Shown here piece by piece: positions 36,565 to 44,970 of a stretch of DNA of 64,000 bases. The DNA comes from Micromonospora sediminimaris. GTDB taxonomy: Bacteria; Actinomycetota; Actinomycetes; Mycobacteriales; Micromonosporaceae. Each line of letters opens with the position of its first letter. Positions within the stretch are counted from its first letter, which is position 1. The translations under genes and the position numbers were made by a program. The DNA lies in NCBI GenBank assembly GCA_900112325.1, contig FOLJ01000001.1:434001-498000 (forward strand). Reading direction: 5' to 3'. The notes under the pieces are model-generated. The model worked only from the letters and a program-made list of their open reading frames with translations. It made no database searches and had not been told where the DNA came from.

Positions 36565-37714
36565 GAGCGGGCGCCTCCTCTGCCTCCGCCGCGCGGTCCT
36601 TCAGCTCACGGGCCCGCCGCCGGCTCGGGATCAGGCCCTGCGGACGCAGGATCATCACCAGCACCATGGCCAGACCGAAGGCCAGCCACCGGTAGTCGGC
36701 GATCTCCCGGAACCGCTCCGGCAGGTACGCCAGCAGCACCGCACCCACCGACACGCCGACCATGTTGCCCGACCCGCCGACCACCACCATCGCCACGAAC
36801 AGGATGGAGAGGTTCACGTTGAACTGGGTCGGGTCGATGAAGGCGTACCGGCTGGCGAACAGGAAGCCGGCGAAGCCGCCGAGCGCCGCGCCGATGGCGA
36901 AGGCCCAGAGCTTGAACTTGAACGGGTAGACGCCCATCACCGCGGCCGCGTCCTCGTCCTCCCGGATGGCCAGCCAGGAACGACCGACCCGGCTGTGCTC
37001 CAGCCGCCGTACCGCGAAGACCATGAGCAGCACGACGGTGATCGCCAGCCAGTACCACGGCTTGATGTCGATCAGGCCGAAGATCTGGTTGTCCGGCGAG
37101 GGCGGTCCCTCCGGGCCGGGAATCGCCGAGATGCCCTGCGGGCCCCGGGTGACGCCCTCCAGGTTGCGGGCCACGATGCGGATGATCTCACCGAAGCCGA
37201 GCGTCACGATGGCCAGGTAGTCACCGCGCAGCCGCAGCGTCGGCCAGCCCAGCAGCACCCCGGAGATCAGCGCCAGCACCAGTGCGATGAAGGCACAGAT
37301 CGCCCAGGTCACCGCCCAGGTGGGCGGCAGGTCGAACTCCCGCTGGAACCACTGCACCACAGGCGAGTTCACCGAGCCGAACAACGCCACCGCGTACGCG
37401 CCGATGGCGAAGAAGCCGATGTAGCCGAGGTCGAGCAGACCGGCCAGGCCGATCACCACGTTGAGGCCGATCGCCACCAGCACGTAGACGGCGCAGGTGA
37501 AGAGCACACCCGCCCAGTTGCTGCCGCCCGAGATCGAGTCGGTACGCAACCAGGTGAGGCCGGGGATGCCGAGCAGCGGCAGGTAGTAGAGGAACACCAC
37601 GAAGGCGACGAACGCCAGGGACCGCTGCCACTTCGGCAGCGCGCGCCACCGGTCGCCGACCGCGTGCAGGGCGTTGACCCGACCGCGGTCCAGCTCTCGC
37701 ATCTTGTTGATCAT
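36557..37714 (-). CDS. livM: Branched-chain amino-acid ABC transporter permease LivM
   Basis: A 385-residue permease with about ten membrane helices. The family loop GYLG-like segment reads GLLDLGYIGFFAIGAYAVAL, and the coupling region is RGDYLAIVTLGFGEIIRI. It has an N-terminal soluble stretch of about 30 residues and a C-terminal RRARELKDRAAEAEEAP tail. The gene overlaps livH by 4 bp (ATGA), so the two permease halves are made in step. Confidence 0.95.
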   Translation of the reverse strand: MINKMRELDRGRVNALHAVGDRWRALPKWQRSLAFVAFVVFLYYLPLLGIPGLTWLRTDSISGGSNWAGVLFTCAVYVLVAIGLNVVIGLAGLLDLGYIGFFAIGAYAVALFGSVNSPVVQWFQREFDLPPTWAVTWAICAFIALVLALISGVLLGWPTLRLRGDYLAIVTLGFGEIIRIVARNLEGVTRGPQGISAIPGPEGPPSPDNQIFGLIDIKPWYWLAITVVLLMVFAVRRLEHSRVGRSWLAIREDEDAAAVMGVYPFKFKLWAFAIGAALGGFAGFLFASRYAFIDPTQFNVNLSILFVAMVVVGGSGNMVGVSVGAVLLAYLPERFREIADYRWLAFGLAMVLVMILRPQGLIPSRRRARELKDRAAEAEEAPAHV

Positions 37715-38697
37715 GCTCGGGCCCTCCCCAGCGATTCGCCCAGAATGCCGGTGGGCCGGAACATCAGCACCACCACCAGCACCACGAAGGCGATGACGTC
37801 CTCCCAGCTGGACTGGAAGAGGGTGGCGCCGTAGACCTCGACGATGCCGAGGAACAGCCCGCCCACGAGCGCGCCACGCAGGTTACCGATGCCACCGAGC
37901 ACGGCCGCGGTGAACGCCTTGAGACCGAGCACGAACCCGATGCTGTTCTGCGTGAAGCCGAAGCGCATGCTCCACAACAGCGCCGCCGCGCCGGCCATGA
38001 TGCCGCCCAGCACGAAGATCAGCATGATCACGCGCTCCTGGTTGACGCCCATCAACGCCGCCGTCTCCGGATTCTGCGCCACCGCCCGCACGCCCCGGCC
38101 GTACCGGGTGCGGTTGATGAACCAGTCCAGCAGCGCCATCATCACCACGGCGGAGACGAACACGATCAACTGAATGTTGGTGATCGACGTGCCGAAGATC
38201 GTGAAGAGCGTCTTCTGCTCGATGATCGTCGGCATGCCGAGGATGATCCGGGCCCGACCGAAGATCGAGGGCACCGCCTCGCCCAGCAGCTTCGGCAGCA
38301 CCAGGCCGAAGATCTCCACCAGCACCAGCGACAGGCCGATGGCGGTGATCAGGAAGATCAGTGGCGGCGCGTTCTTACGCCGCAGCGGGCGGTAGGCGAT
38401 CCGTTCGATCGCCAGCGCGGTGCCGCCCGAGGCCAGCGCCGCGACTATCAGGCCGAGCACCAGGAGCAGCACCGCCTGGCCGATCGGCGGGTTGTTCTCC
38501 ACCCCGAAGGCGGTCCACAGGCCGAGCACCGCGAAGGTGCCGACCATGAACACCTCGGAGTGAGCAAAGTTGATCAGACGCAGGACGCCGTACACCAGGG
38601 TGTAGCCCAGGGCGATCAGGGCATAGATCGCCCCCTTGGACAACCCGTCGACGGTGTGCTGGCCGATGTGGCCGAAGAGATCGTCGAAATTCACCAA
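37711..38697 (-). CDS. livH: Branched-chain amino-acid ABC transporter permease LivH
   Basis: A 328-residue permease: GLSKGAIYALIALGYTLVYGVLRLINFAHSEVFMVGTFA is the LivH hallmark, and FTAAVLGGIGNLRGALVGGLFLGIVEVYG is the cytoplasmic loop that contacts the ATPases. It follows livK after a 63-bp gap that contains a stem-loop. Confidence 0.95.
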   Translation of the reverse strand: MVNFDDLFGHIGQHTVDGLSKGAIYALIALGYTLVYGVLRLINFAHSEVFMVGTFAVLGLWTAFGVENNPPIGQAVLLLVLGLIVAALASGGTALAIERIAYRPLRRKNAPPLIFLITAIGLSLVLVEIFGLVLPKLLGEAVPSIFGRARIILGMPTIIEQKTLFTIFGTSITNIQLIVFVSAVVMMALLDWFINRTRYGRGVRAVAQNPETAALMGVNQERVIMLIFVLGGIMAGAAALLWSMRFGFTQNSIGFVLGLKAFTAAVLGGIGNLRGALVGGLFLGIVEVYGATLFQSSWEDVIAFVVLVVVLMFRPTGILGESLGRARA

Positions 38698-38715
38698 GGT
38701 CTCCTTGCATGGAGC

Positions 38716-38745
38716 GCGGCCGGGGCAACGAACAACCCCGGCCGC
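38716..38745 (-). terminator. Intra-operon stem-loop between livK and livH
   Basis: A perfect 10-bp stem (38716-38725 with 38736-38745) and a 10-nt loop follow the livK stop. Such attenuators usually allow more binding protein than permease to be made. Confidence 0.6.
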
Positions 38746-38760
38746 ACTCGGTGCCGGTCG

Positions 38761-39915
38761 TCAGCTGAGCTTGAGCTCCTGCAGCGGCTCGAACGCCGTG
38801 CCCTTGATCTCGTACGACCAGATGACAACCCGCGACGGGTCAACGTCACCGTTGGCGTCGAACTTGATGTACTTCGACACGCCCTGCTTGTCGTAGTTCT
38901 TCACGTACTCCAGGATCTCGGCGCGGCTCTTCTTGCCGTCCTTGAAGGCGTCCACGAAGATCTGCGCGGCGTCGAAGCCCTCAGCACCGTAGGAACCCGG
39001 CGCCTGGCCGTACGCGGCCTGGTAGTCGGCGGTGAAGGTACCGCCGGCCTTGTCGGCCGGGAGGCACGGGCAGGTGATGATGGAGCCCTCGGCACCGCCG
39101 GAGGCACCCGCCGGGAAGGCCGGGTCGTAGAGACCGTCCGGGCCGATGAACTTCGCCTCGACACCGGCGGCACGCATCTGGCGGACCAGCGGCGCGGCCT
39201 CACGGGTGTACCCGCCGTAGAAGACGAAGTCGGCGTTCGCCGCCTTGATCTTCGAGATGGTGGCGTCGAACTGCGCCTGCCGCTCCTGGATCTTGTCGCT
39301 GGCGGCGATCGTGGCGCCCAGGTTCTTGGTCAGCTCGGCGGTGATGCCGGCACCGTAGGCGCTGGCGTCGTCGATCAGGAAGACCCGCTGCGCGTTCTGC
39401 GACTTCAGGTAGGTCGCCACGGCGCCCGCCTGGGTGCCGTCGTTGCCGACCACCCGGAAGAAGGACTTGTTGCCCTTCTGGGTCAGGTCGGTCCGGGTCG
39501 CCGACGGGGCGACCATCACCAGACCGGCGGCCTCGTAGACCGGCATGGTGGCGTCCGACTCACCGGAGAAGTGACCGCCGATGACACCGAGGAACGAGGC
39601 GTCACCCGCAACCTGGTTCGCCACCGGAGTGGCCTGCGCCGGGTCACCCTGCGTGTCGAACTCGACCATCTCGATCTGGCAGTCGGCGTTCGCGTCGTTG
39701 TGCTGCTTGATCGCGAGCTTGGCGCCGTTCAGCGACGGCAGCACCAGACCCGCGTTGTCACCACTGAACGCGCCGAAAATGGCGATCTTGCCACCGCAGT
39801 CCCCGGACGCGGTGTCATCGCCGTTGCTGCCACCGGTGTCCTGGCAACCCGCGGCTGCCACCAGCACCGCGGCGAGCGCGGCAGTACCCAGCGCCCTTGA
39901 ATAGCTTCGCCTCAC
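38761..39915 (-). CDS. livK: Branched-chain amino-acid ABC transporter substrate-binding lipoprotein
   Basis: A 384-residue periplasmic-binding-protein type I lipoprotein. The signal peptide ends in a lipobox VAAAGC, followed by a Gly/Asn/Asp linker. The Leu/Ile/Val-binding fold is recognised from IAIFGAFSGDNAGLVLPSLNGAKLAIKQHND, FLGVIGGHFSGESDATMPVYEAAGLVMVAPSATRTDL and FVFYGGYTREAAPLVRQMRAAG. The start is GTG (39913-39915) with GGAGGAGG upstream. It is first in the operon livK-H-M-G-F. Confidence 0.94.
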   Translation of the reverse strand: MRRSYSRALGTAALAAVLVAAAGCQDTGGSNGDDTASGDCGGKIAIFGAFSGDNAGLVLPSLNGAKLAIKQHNDANADCQIEMVEFDTQGDPAQATPVANQVAGDASFLGVIGGHFSGESDATMPVYEAAGLVMVAPSATRTDLTQKGNKSFFRVVGNDGTQAGAVATYLKSQNAQRVFLIDDASAYGAGITAELTKNLGATIAASDKIQERQAQFDATISKIKAANADFVFYGGYTREAAPLVRQMRAAGVEAKFIGPDGLYDPAFPAGASGGAEGSIITCPCLPADKAGGTFTADYQAAYGQAPGSYGAEGFDAAQIFVDAFKDGKKSRAEILEYVKNYDKQGVSKYIKFDANGDVDPSRVVIWSYEIKGTAFEPLQELKLS

Positions 39916-40279
39916 GGCTTCCTGACCTCCTCCAGAAGCAGGACAGGTACCTGATCCGGGCGGCGGCGACGGCTGTGGCGCGGCACCACCGGCCCAGCAA
40001 GGACACCCCCTGCATTACGGCTCGTGATGGCGGAGCGTACCCACACTCCTACGGTCTCGGAAGAGTCAGAGGCGGGGTCTGCGAAACCGTTACGAAGACG
40101 ACCCCGAATGCCGCCACTCCCGTAACAGGTCAATCCGCTGACCGGTCGTTGAGCGGCTGCCCGTCCGCCACTCGGGACGTCGTCGATCACCCGAACGGAC
40201 CTGTACCGAACGCCGAGCACCACAATCGGACGTCGCCGTACGATCAACCGAAGCAGCTACAGAAAGTAGCCGAATGGAC
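39916..40279. other. Upstream region of the liv operon
   Basis: No gene is seen. The region must hold the liv promoter; no confident -35/-10 pair can be picked. Two GTTAC-type words (near 40091-40096 and 40124-40129) face each other about 30 bp apart. Confidence 0.4.
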
Positions 40280-41482
40280 TCACTGTGGCGTCGCCGGAAA
40301 CTGGGCGCCCCAGAGCGACGTGGCCGAGCCGTCGTCCACCGCCAGCAACCACCGTTTGTCGTCCGCCGCCAGGCTGACACTCCGGTCCGCCCCCACCGGT
40401 GCCGGCACCGGCAACTCGACCACCCGCCACCGGTCGCCCCGGTCGTCCGACAGCCACCCGCCGTACCGCTCCCCGTCGGAAACCACCGCCACGATCCGGC
40501 CGGCCCCGGCGGCCAGCCCACCGACCGAGGGCACCCCGCCGGCCACCCCGCCGAACCCACCGGCCGCCGTCCAACCCGTCGGCTCCTGACGCCACGCGCC
40601 GAACCCCCGGCCCCGCAGCCCCACCCCCACCGGCGCGCCGTCGACCAGGACCACCCGCTGCATCTCCTCGTACGCCTCGGTGCCGGCCAGTACGGTGCGA
40701 CGCCAGCCACGCCCGTCCGCCGACGTCCACGCCACCGGATCCCGGTCGATGCGGCCCGGAACCAACAGCCCACCCACCGCCAACCACCCCGACGACCCGG
40801 CCACCGCATCGAACGCCCAGGTCACACCCTGCTCGTCGGTGGACAGCTCCGGCGCGCCCTCGATCAGCGTGAACTCCGCAGCGTCCGGCGAGACCCAGGC
40901 CGCCGCACCGCTGGCCCGGTTGCCGACGATCAGCCAACCGGCGGGACCGGCGGCCAACCGGGAGACATTCACCGCCTTCGGCCCGCCGTACAGCTCGAAC
41001 GACGCCGCCACCTCGACCAGCGTGCCGTCCCCCCGCTGCCACCAGGTGCTCACCCGCGGATTGCCGTGCGCACCACCCACCTTGCCCCCGACGGCAGCAG
41101 CGCGCCCGTCGCGGCAGGCGATCGAGAACAACACGCTCCGCCGTCCGTAATAGGAATCGGCCACCACCGGCACCGGCGTCCACAGGGCACCGTCCCGGCT
41201 GGACCACGCTGCCGGTCGGGCGGCACCGGCCCCGTCGGCAACCGCACCCGCCGCATACCAACGGCCCGCGCAGACAGCCAGATCCCGCACCACGATCCGG
41301 CCCGGCCCGTCGGGCGACGGCAGCTGGACCCGCTGCCACACCAGCGACACCGGGTCCGGCTCACCGGTCTCACCGCCGGCTGCGGGACAGCCAGCCAGCA
41401 GCACCACGAGCAGGCCGCACACCACGAGGAAGAAGCGACGACCAGCAGAGCGCCGGGGACGCGCGAAGCACCGAACGCCCAT
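40280..41482 (-). CDS. Secreted lipoprotein with beta-propeller-like repeats
   Basis: A 400-residue protein from ATG 41480-41482. A basic N-terminus, a hydrophobic stretch (FFLVVCGLLVVLLAGC) and a lipobox place it outside the membrane. The rest has repeating strands with W-S-S-R-D-G-A-L-W, V-S-P-D-A-A-E-F, W-T-S-A-D-G-R-G-W-R-R and L-S-D-D-R-G-D-R-W-R. These are Asp-box motifs (S-x-D-x-G-x-x-W) as found in sialidase and photosystem-assembly propellers. It may bind sugars or act as a scaffold; no catalytic residues can be assigned. It sits between the liv operon and the ANTAR regulator. Confidence 0.75.
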   Translation of the reverse strand: MGVRCFARPRRSAGRRFFLVVCGLLVVLLAGCPAAGGETGEPDPVSLVWQRVQLPSPDGPGRIVVRDLAVCAGRWYAAGAVADGAGAARPAAWSSRDGALWTPVPVVADSYYGRRSVLFSIACRDGRAAAVGGKVGGAHGNPRVSTWWQRGDGTLVEVAASFELYGGPKAVNVSRLAAGPAGWLIVGNRASGAAAWVSPDAAEFTLIEGAPELSTDEQGVTWAFDAVAGSSGWLAVGGLLVPGRIDRDPVAWTSADGRGWRRTVLAGTEAYEEMQRVVLVDGAPVGVGLRGRGFGAWRQEPTGWTAAGGFGGVAGGVPSVGGLAAGAGRIVAVVSDGERYGGWLSDDRGDRWRVVELPVPAPVGADRSVSLAADDKRWLLAVDDGSATSLWGAQFPATPQ

Positions 41483-41553
41483 ACGGCCAGATGCTAGCGG
41501 CGCCAACGAGCCTCGGCGATGGGCATGACCACGGCGACCCGGTCGACAGTCGG

Positions 41554-42174
41554 TCAGGAGGCCGGCTCGGCCACCTCACCGCCGGCGGTCTCGGCGAGGA
41601 TCCGCTCGGAGACCTCCTTCATGGTCATCCGGTGGTCCATCGCGGTGCGCTGGATCCACTTGAACGCCTGCGGCTCACTCATGTTGTACGTGGTCATCAG
41701 CGCGCCCTTGGCCCGCTCGACGGTCTTGCGGACCTCAAGCCGATCGGTCAGCCCGGCCACCTCGGCCTCGAGCGCGGCGATCTCCGAGTAGCGGGAAAGG
41801 GCGATCTCCACCGCCGGCACCAGGTCACTCTTCTGGAAGGGCTTGACAAGGTACGCCATCGCACCCGCCGCGCGAGCCCGCTCCACCAGATCACGCTGGC
41901 TGAACGCGGTCAGGATGATCACCGGGGCGATCCGGGCACCGGCAATCCGCTCGGCGGCCGCCAGCCCATCCATGATCGGCATCTTGATGTCGAGGATCAC
42001 CAGGTCGGGCTTGAGTTCCTCGGCCAGCCGGATGGCGGTCTCGCCGTCACCGGCCTCGCCGACCACCTCGTAGCCCTCCTCGGCCAGCATCTCGGCCAGG
42101 TCCAGCCGGATCAGCGCCTCGTCCTCGGCGATCAGTACCCGCCTGCGCGCGGCATCCGTCTGCGTCTCGGCCAC
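41554..42174 (-). CDS. pdtaR: ANTAR-domain response regulator, PdtaR-like
   Basis: A 206-residue transcription antitermination regulator. The receiver domain (about 12-128) has the acidic pair in IAEDEALIR, the phospho-acceptor Asp in LVILDIKMPIMDG, then Thr in ILTAFS and Lys in YLVKPF. The ANTAR RNA-binding domain (about 145-200) reads EVRKTVERAKGALMTTYNMSEPQAFKWIQRTAMDHRMTMKEVSERIL. It matches M. tuberculosis Rv1626 in length, domains and genomic position (between pyk and polA). No histidine kinase is adjacent, which is also the case there. It starts at GTG 42172-42174. Confidence 0.92.
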   Translation of the reverse strand: MAETQTDAARRRVLIAEDEALIRLDLAEMLAEEGYEVVGEAGDGETAIRLAEELKPDLVILDIKMPIMDGLAAAERIAGARIAPVIILTAFSQRDLVERARAAGAMAYLVKPFQKSDLVPAVEIALSRYSEIAALEAEVAGLTDRLEVRKTVERAKGALMTTYNMSEPQAFKWIQRTAMDHRMTMKEVSERILAETAGGEVAEPAS

Positions 42175-42255
42175 GAGCCACTCCCACCATCGTTTCCGGC
42201 ACGGCTACCACCCATGCTCCCGCACGAGCGTAGTCGGGTACAGTAAGCCCCACCC

Positions 42256-42338
42256 GCCGGGATGGTGGAACGGCATACACGGAAGTCTCAAACACTTCTG
42301 CCCGAAAGGGCTTGCGGGTTCGAATCCCGCTCCCGGCA
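42256..42338 (+). tRNA. tRNA-Leu (anticodon CAA)
   Basis: An 83-nt tRNA with acceptor arms GCCGGGA and TCCCGGC plus discriminator A, D-arm TGGTGGAACGGCATACACG, anticodon stem GAAGT/ACTTC with loop CTCAAAC (anticodon CAA, codon UUG), a long type II variable arm (TGCCCGAAAGGGCTT), and T-loop GGTTCGAATCC. The 3' CCA is not encoded. No intron is present. A LAGLIDADG-containing gene begins 33 bp downstream on the same strand. Confidence 0.96.
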
Positions 42339-42370
42339 CTCCTGTCATACACGCGTTCGATGATGCTGAC

Positions 42371-43120
42371 GTGCATCCTCCCGAAATGCGGAAGCGCGTC
42401 CGTGCTCTACGTGCCCAGGGCCACAACATCCGCTCGACGGCCCGTGCCCTCTCGCTCCCCTACACCACCGTGTGGCACTGGTGTGTCGACCGGCCGGAAC
42501 CCGTCATCGCCGGAAGTTCGGCCCGCTGCTTCCGTTGCCTCCCGGATGAGGACGGTCCCTCCGATCCATCGGCCTACGCCTACCTCCTCGGTCTCTACCT
42601 GGGAGACGGTCACCTCGTGACCAGCGCACAGGTACCGGTTCTGCGCATCTACTGCTCCGACACCTGGCCGAACCTGATCTCCCTATGCGACGAGGCCATG
42701 CGCGCCGTGCTGGCAGCCTCCGTGCAACGCGTGCAGAAACAGGGCTGCGTTGGGGTGCAGAGCTACGGCACGCACTGGCCCTGTCTGCTGCCGCAACACG
42801 GACCCGGCAAGAAGCACGAGCGGCGGATAATTCTCGCCGACTGGCAGGAGCGCATTGTCCGGACGGTCCCCGGCGCCTTTCTGCGCGGCCTGTTCCACTC
42901 CGACGGTTGCCGGATCGCGAACCGGGTCACCGTGCGGGGAAAGACGTACGTCTACCCGCGTTACATGTTCGTCAACGAGTCCACCGACATCCTGGGCCTC
43001 TGCCAGTGGGGACTGGACCTGCTCGGCATCGCCTGGCGGATGAACCGTCCCAACAGCCTCTCGGTCGCCCGGCGGGAGGCGGTCGCCGCGCTCGATCGCC
43101 ACGTCGGCCCGAAGTCGTGA
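42371..43120 (+). CDS. HTH-LAGLIDADG endonuclease-like protein linked to tRNA-Leu
   Basis: A 249-residue protein (GTG 42371; ATG 42386 is an alternative). Residues 6-38 form a resolvase/transposase-like helix-turn-helix (MRKRVRALRAQGHNIRSTAR, then LSLPYTTVWHW). A Cys pair, C53-F-R-C56, follows. Two LAGLIDADG-type motifs are seen: YLLGLYLGDGHL (71-82, Asp79) and FLRGLFHSDGCR (170-181, Asp178). The spacing of about 100 residues suits a single-chain LAGLIDADG fold in which each Asp binds metal. It is not inside an intron or intein. It may be a free-standing homing endonuclease, or a regulator that re-uses the fold, as WhiA does. The location 33 bp after an intact tRNA-Leu gene suggests linked transcription or integration. 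Confidence 0.75.
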   Translation: MHPPEMRKRVRALRAQGHNIRSTARALSLPYTTVWHWCVDRPEPVIAGSSARCFRCLPDEDGPSDPSAYAYLLGLYLGDGHLVTSAQVPVLRIYCSDTWPNLISLCDEAMRAVLAASVQRVQKQGCVGVQSYGTHWPCLLPQHGPGKKHERRIILADWQERIVRTVPGAFLRGLFHSDGCRIANRVTVRGKTYVYPRYMFVNESTDILGLCQWGLDLLGIAWRMNRPNSLSVARREAVAALDRHVGPKS

Positions 43121-43175
43121 ACCGCGCGGACACCGCCGACCGACGACTGTCCGCACCCCGAAGGGTCGGACGGGG

Positions 43176-44351
43176 TCAGATCGTGGCGAGCGCGTGCTCC
43201 AGGTCGGCGCGCAGGTCCTCGGGGTCCTCCAGGCCGACGGAGAGGCGCAGCAGTCCGCCGTCGGGTTTGGCCTCCGCCTCGACGGGGCGGTGGGTGAGGG
43301 AGGCCGGGTGCTGGATGAGCGTGTCGACGCCACCAAGTGAGACCGCGTGGGTGATCAGCCGGCACGCGCCGGCGACCGCTGCGGCGGCGGGTGCGCCGCC
43401 GCGTACCTCGAAGGCGAGGAGGCTGCCCGGGCCGGACATCTGCCGGCCGACGAGTCCGGCCGGGTCGTTGGTGCCGGGGTGGTGGACCCGCGCGACCGCC
43501 GGGTGTGCGGCGAGCCAGAGGGCGAGTTTCTCGGCGCCGGCCTGCTGGGCGCGGACCCGCAGCGGCAGCGTTTGCAGGCCGCGGTGCAGCAGGTACGCCC
43601 CGAGCGGGTGCAGGATCGCGCCGGTGAGGGCGCGGATCTGGCGCAGCCGGGTGGCCCACTCGGCGTCGCAGGCGATCACTCCGGCGAGGACGTCGCCGTG
43701 GCCGCCGATGCTCTTGGTGGCGCTGTGCAGCACCAACTGGGCACCGTGTCGGGTGGGTTGTTGGAGGACCGGCGTGGCGACGGTGTTGTCGATCAGCAGG
43801 GGCACCTGGCCGGCGGCGTCGGCGAGGGCGGCGATGTCGATCAGGTCGAGGGTGGGGTTGGCGGGGGTCTCGGCGACCACGAGGGCGGTGTCGGGGCGGA
43901 TGGCGGCGGCGACGGTGTCGGGGCGGGCCCAGGTGACGTCGGTGCCGAGCAGGCCGGTGGCGAGGACGTGGTCGGTGCCGCCGTAGAGGGGGCGGACGGC
44001 GACCAGGTGTCGTCGGCCGTCGCGGGTGGCGGCGAGCAGGGCGGCGGTGAGCGCGGCCATGCCGCTGGCGTAGGCGACGGCTTCGGTGGTGCCTTCCAGT
44101 TCGGCGAGGGCGGTTTCGAAGCGGGCGACGGTCGGGTTCCACAGCCGTTGGTAGACGGCGCTGGCGTCGGTGGGGAGGGTGCCGCCGGTGGCGAGGGTTT
44201 CGTAGGCGTCGCCGCCGGCGTCCACCGAGGGCAGCGGGTTGGTGGTGGACAGGTCGATCGGCGGCACGTGGACGCCGAGCGCGGCGAGGTCGTCGCGGCC
44301 GGCGTGCACGGCTCGGGTGTCCACGGTCGTCATGTCGAGAGGATCGAACAT
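43176..44351 (-). CDS. PLP-dependent trans-sulfuration enzyme (cystathionine gamma-synthase/lyase family)
   Basis: About 391 residues. The fold-type I Cys/Met metabolism family is clear: TRAVHAG, YQRLWNPTVARFETALAELEGTTEAVAYASGMAAL, ETPANPTLDLIDI, LLIDNTVATPVLQQPTRHGA, and the Schiff-base Lys in VLHSATKSIGGH. The C-terminal SLGGVDTLIQHPASLTH is also typical. The exact reaction (gamma-synthase, gamma-lyase or methionine gamma-lyase-like) cannot be told. The start is uncertain (44351 or 44333); neither has a good ribosome site. It diverges from an Lrp regulator across a short AT-rich palindrome, so it is probably controlled by amino-acid supply. Confidence 0.9.
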   Translation of the reverse strand: MFDPLDMTTVDTRAVHAGRDDLAALGVHVPPIDLSTTNPLPSVDAGGDAYETLATGGTLPTDASAVYQRLWNPTVARFETALAELEGTTEAVAYASGMAALTAALLAATRDGRRHLVAVRPLYGGTDHVLATGLLGTDVTWARPDTVAAAIRPDTALVVAETPANPTLDLIDIAALADAAGQVPLLIDNTVATPVLQQPTRHGAQLVLHSATKSIGGHGDVLAGVIACDAEWATRLRQIRALTGAILHPLGAYLLHRGLQTLPLRVRAQQAGAEKLALWLAAHPAVARVHHPGTNDPAGLVGRQMSGPGSLLAFEVRGGAPAAAAVAGACRLITHAVSLGGVDTLIQHPASLTHRPVEAEAKPDGGLLRLSVGLEDPEDLRADLEHALATI

Positions 44352-44375
44352 CCCGCCCATCAAGGGCAATAGTTC

Positions 44376-44388
44376 CGAATATTATTCG
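44376..44388. promoter_or_regulatory. Candidate Lrp operator
   Basis: CGAATATTATTCG is a perfect palindrome (6-bp arms about a central T) in the 83-bp gap between the trans-sulfuration gene and lrp. It is strikingly AT-rich for this genome and resembles AsnC/Lrp sites. Confidence 0.55.
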
Positions 44389-44434
44389 TCGTAATCCCTT
44401 TCGTTGCCGGCGGCGTTCGGTGGAGGATGGCGGC

Positions 44435-44914
44435 ATGCCCCCCGTATCGAACGATGTTCGGCCGTTCGCGGCCCTCGACGACACCGACCGCGCCATCCTG
44501 GCCGCGCTGGCCGGCGACGGCCGGTTGCCGAACAATGCCCTGGCCGAACGGGTGGGGGTGGCGCCGTCGACCTGTCTGGCGCGTACCCGGGCACTGCGGG
44601 AGAGCGGGGCGATCCGGGGTTTCCACGCCGAGGTGCATCCGGCGGCGTTGGGGTTGCCGTTGCAGGCGCTGGTGTCGGTGCGGCTGACCGAGCACGCGCG
44701 GGCGGCGGTGGACGCGTTCCGGGCCCGCTCGGTGCGTCTGCCGGGCGTGGTGTCGGTGTTCCACGTGGCCGGTGCGGAGGATTACGTGCTGCACGTGCGG
44801 GCGGCCTCGGCGGAGGCGCTGCGCGACTTCGTACTGGACCATCTGGCGGTGGATCCGGCGGTGCAGCACACGCAGACCAGCCTGATCTTCGAACAGGCTC
44901 GCGGGTCAGGTTGA
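44435..44914 (+). CDS. Lrp/AsnC family transcriptional regulator
   Basis: A 159-residue regulator. The N-terminal HTH ([50 protein letters not shown]) is followed by the RAM ligand-binding domain (about 75-155, [25 protein letters not shown]). The ATG at 44435 has GGAGG 8 nt upstream and is preferred over the GTG at 44420. It is divergent from the trans-sulfuration enzyme gene, which is its likely target; probably activated or relieved by an amino acid. Confidence 0.93.
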   Translation: MPPVSNDVRPFAALDDTDRAILAALAGDGRLPNNALAERVGVAPSTCLARTRALRESGAIRGFHAEVHPAALGLPLQALVSVRLTEHARAAVDAFRARSVRLPGVVSVFHVAGAEDYVLHVRAASAEALRDFVLDHLAVDPAVQHTQTSLIFEQARGSG

Positions 44915-44970
44915 TCACGTCGCCGTACGGTTCGGGAACAGAACGGGCGTACGCCGGGTTGGCCAGCCGC

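Noticed and set aside
40085..40135. GlnR-type nitrogen box upstream of livK
   Set aside because: GTTAC and GAAAC words occur, but the order and spacing do not match GTNAC-N6-GAAAC, so no site is claimed.
42371..43120. Intein or group I intron interpretation of the LAGLIDADG gene
   Set aside because: The tRNA-Leu is uninterrupted and the protein has no Hint or splicing motifs and no host exteins.
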